Positions 63,771 to 64,000 of a stretch of 64,000 nt of DNA are shown piece after piece. The position numbers were made by a program, and so were the translations under genes. Within the stretch, counting starts at the first letter, position 1; the number at the start of each line of letters is the position of its first letter. The DNA lies in NCBI RefSeq assembly GCF_900182815.1, contig NZ_FXUA01000008.1:62001-126000 (forward strand), written 5' to 3'. The notes beneath the pieces are model-generated. The model was not told the origin of the DNA. It saw nothing but the letters and a program-made list of their open reading frames with translations, and made no database searches. Origin of the DNA: Algoriphagus winogradskyi (lineage in GTDB: Bacteria; Bacteroidota; Bacteroidia; Cytophagales; Cyclobacteriaceae).

Positions 63771-64000
63771 CGATTTCTGTGATTTCTTGAAGACTCGTCA
63801 TAAAATCTTGATATGCATCAACGGTTTCATCTTGAAGTCTAGCTTCATTCATTAGGTTCAACGCATCTTTGAAGCGGAATTGTTCCACTAGCCTATCTGC
63901 CTCTGCTTTCTTACGCTTCGCAAATTCTGATGGTTCGGGCTTATTTTGATCTTCGTTCTTGCGCTCCTCATCACGTTGCAACCACCTTGCCAGTAATTCA
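63760..64000 (-). CDS. C-terminal part of an upstream gene (truncated by the window edge)
   Basis: On the minus strand the frame is open to the last base, with the sequence continuing upstream of the TTG at 63981 (ELLARW before it). So at least 80 residues of a longer protein are visible, ending in EITEIDEK. The visible part is helical and charged, and one segment (RKKAEADRLVEQFRFKDAL) looks TPR-like. It overlaps the BatC-like start and is probably the previous gene of the same operon; identity is unknown. Confidence 0.7.
   Translation of the reverse strand, partial: ELLARWLQRDEERKNEDQNKPEPSEFAKRKKAEADRLVEQFRFKDALNLMNEARLQDETVDAYQDFMTSLQEITEIDEK

Overview
The window looks like chromosome of a Bacteroidota bacterium, most likely order Cytophagales (an Algoriphagus/Cyclobacterium-like genome). 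Three things support this. Many genes are preceded by the Bacteroidota -7 promoter element TAnnTTTG rather than by strong Shine-Dalgarno sites. The gene content (TIGR02757, split MetH, BatC-like and DUF4394 proteins, a Crp/Fnr regulator with a Cys-Cys pair) is typical of the phylum. The DNA is moderately AT-rich with short intergenic gaps and many back-to-back genes. No tRNA, rRNA, CRISPR array, insertion sequence or prophage was seen.

Layout. 1-7.6 kb: two giant uncharacterised proteins (the first cut by the window edge), separated by one copy of an interspersed repeat. 7.7-10.3 kb: a Crp/Fnr regulator, a UspA-type protein and a TauE/SafE exporter; the regulator and exporter genes carry matching palindromes at the same distance from their -7 elements. 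10.4-18 kb: a duplicated DUF4394 lipoprotein, a membrane protein, a TPR protein, an Lrp regulator, a Nudix hydrolase-MATE pair and a secreted M24 peptidase. 18-24.6 kb: an MFS transporter, prfB with a canonical programmed +1 frameshift, a Rnk/GreA-C-like protein, ilvE, a cobalamin adenosyltransferase and an orphan LolD-type ATPase. 24.6-30.3 kb: a membrane/TPR protein, gatC, plsC, a truncated haemoglobin and NfeD.

30.6-42.6 kb: a LysM protein, TIGR02757, a three-gene run of esterase, leucyl aminopeptidase and ATP-grasp ligase, then aceK, a CoA-type Nudix enzyme, a DUF819 transporter, a small 2Fe-2S protein and a YbjQ protein. 42.8-51.1 kb: a hybrid histidine kinase, an outer-membrane protein, and a methionine operon (split metH plus metF) under a SAM-I riboswitch. 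51.2-64 kb: mostly minus-strand housekeeping genes (HMG-CoA lyase is the plus-strand exception): dprA, a MerR-like regulator, rsmE, a DEAD-box helicase with an RGG-rich tail, a queuosine-precursor transporter, rnz, a STAS protein, purC, a YwqK/MORN-repeat protein, thiolase and a BatC-like protein.

The most interesting items are the giant gene pair, a 68-bp repeat core present three times in intergenic DNA without gaps, the predicted autoregulatory Crp/Fnr circuit, the riboswitch-controlled split methionine synthase, and a possible small transcript or attenuator at 39.2 kb. All family calls are made by reading the sequence; no database search was possible.
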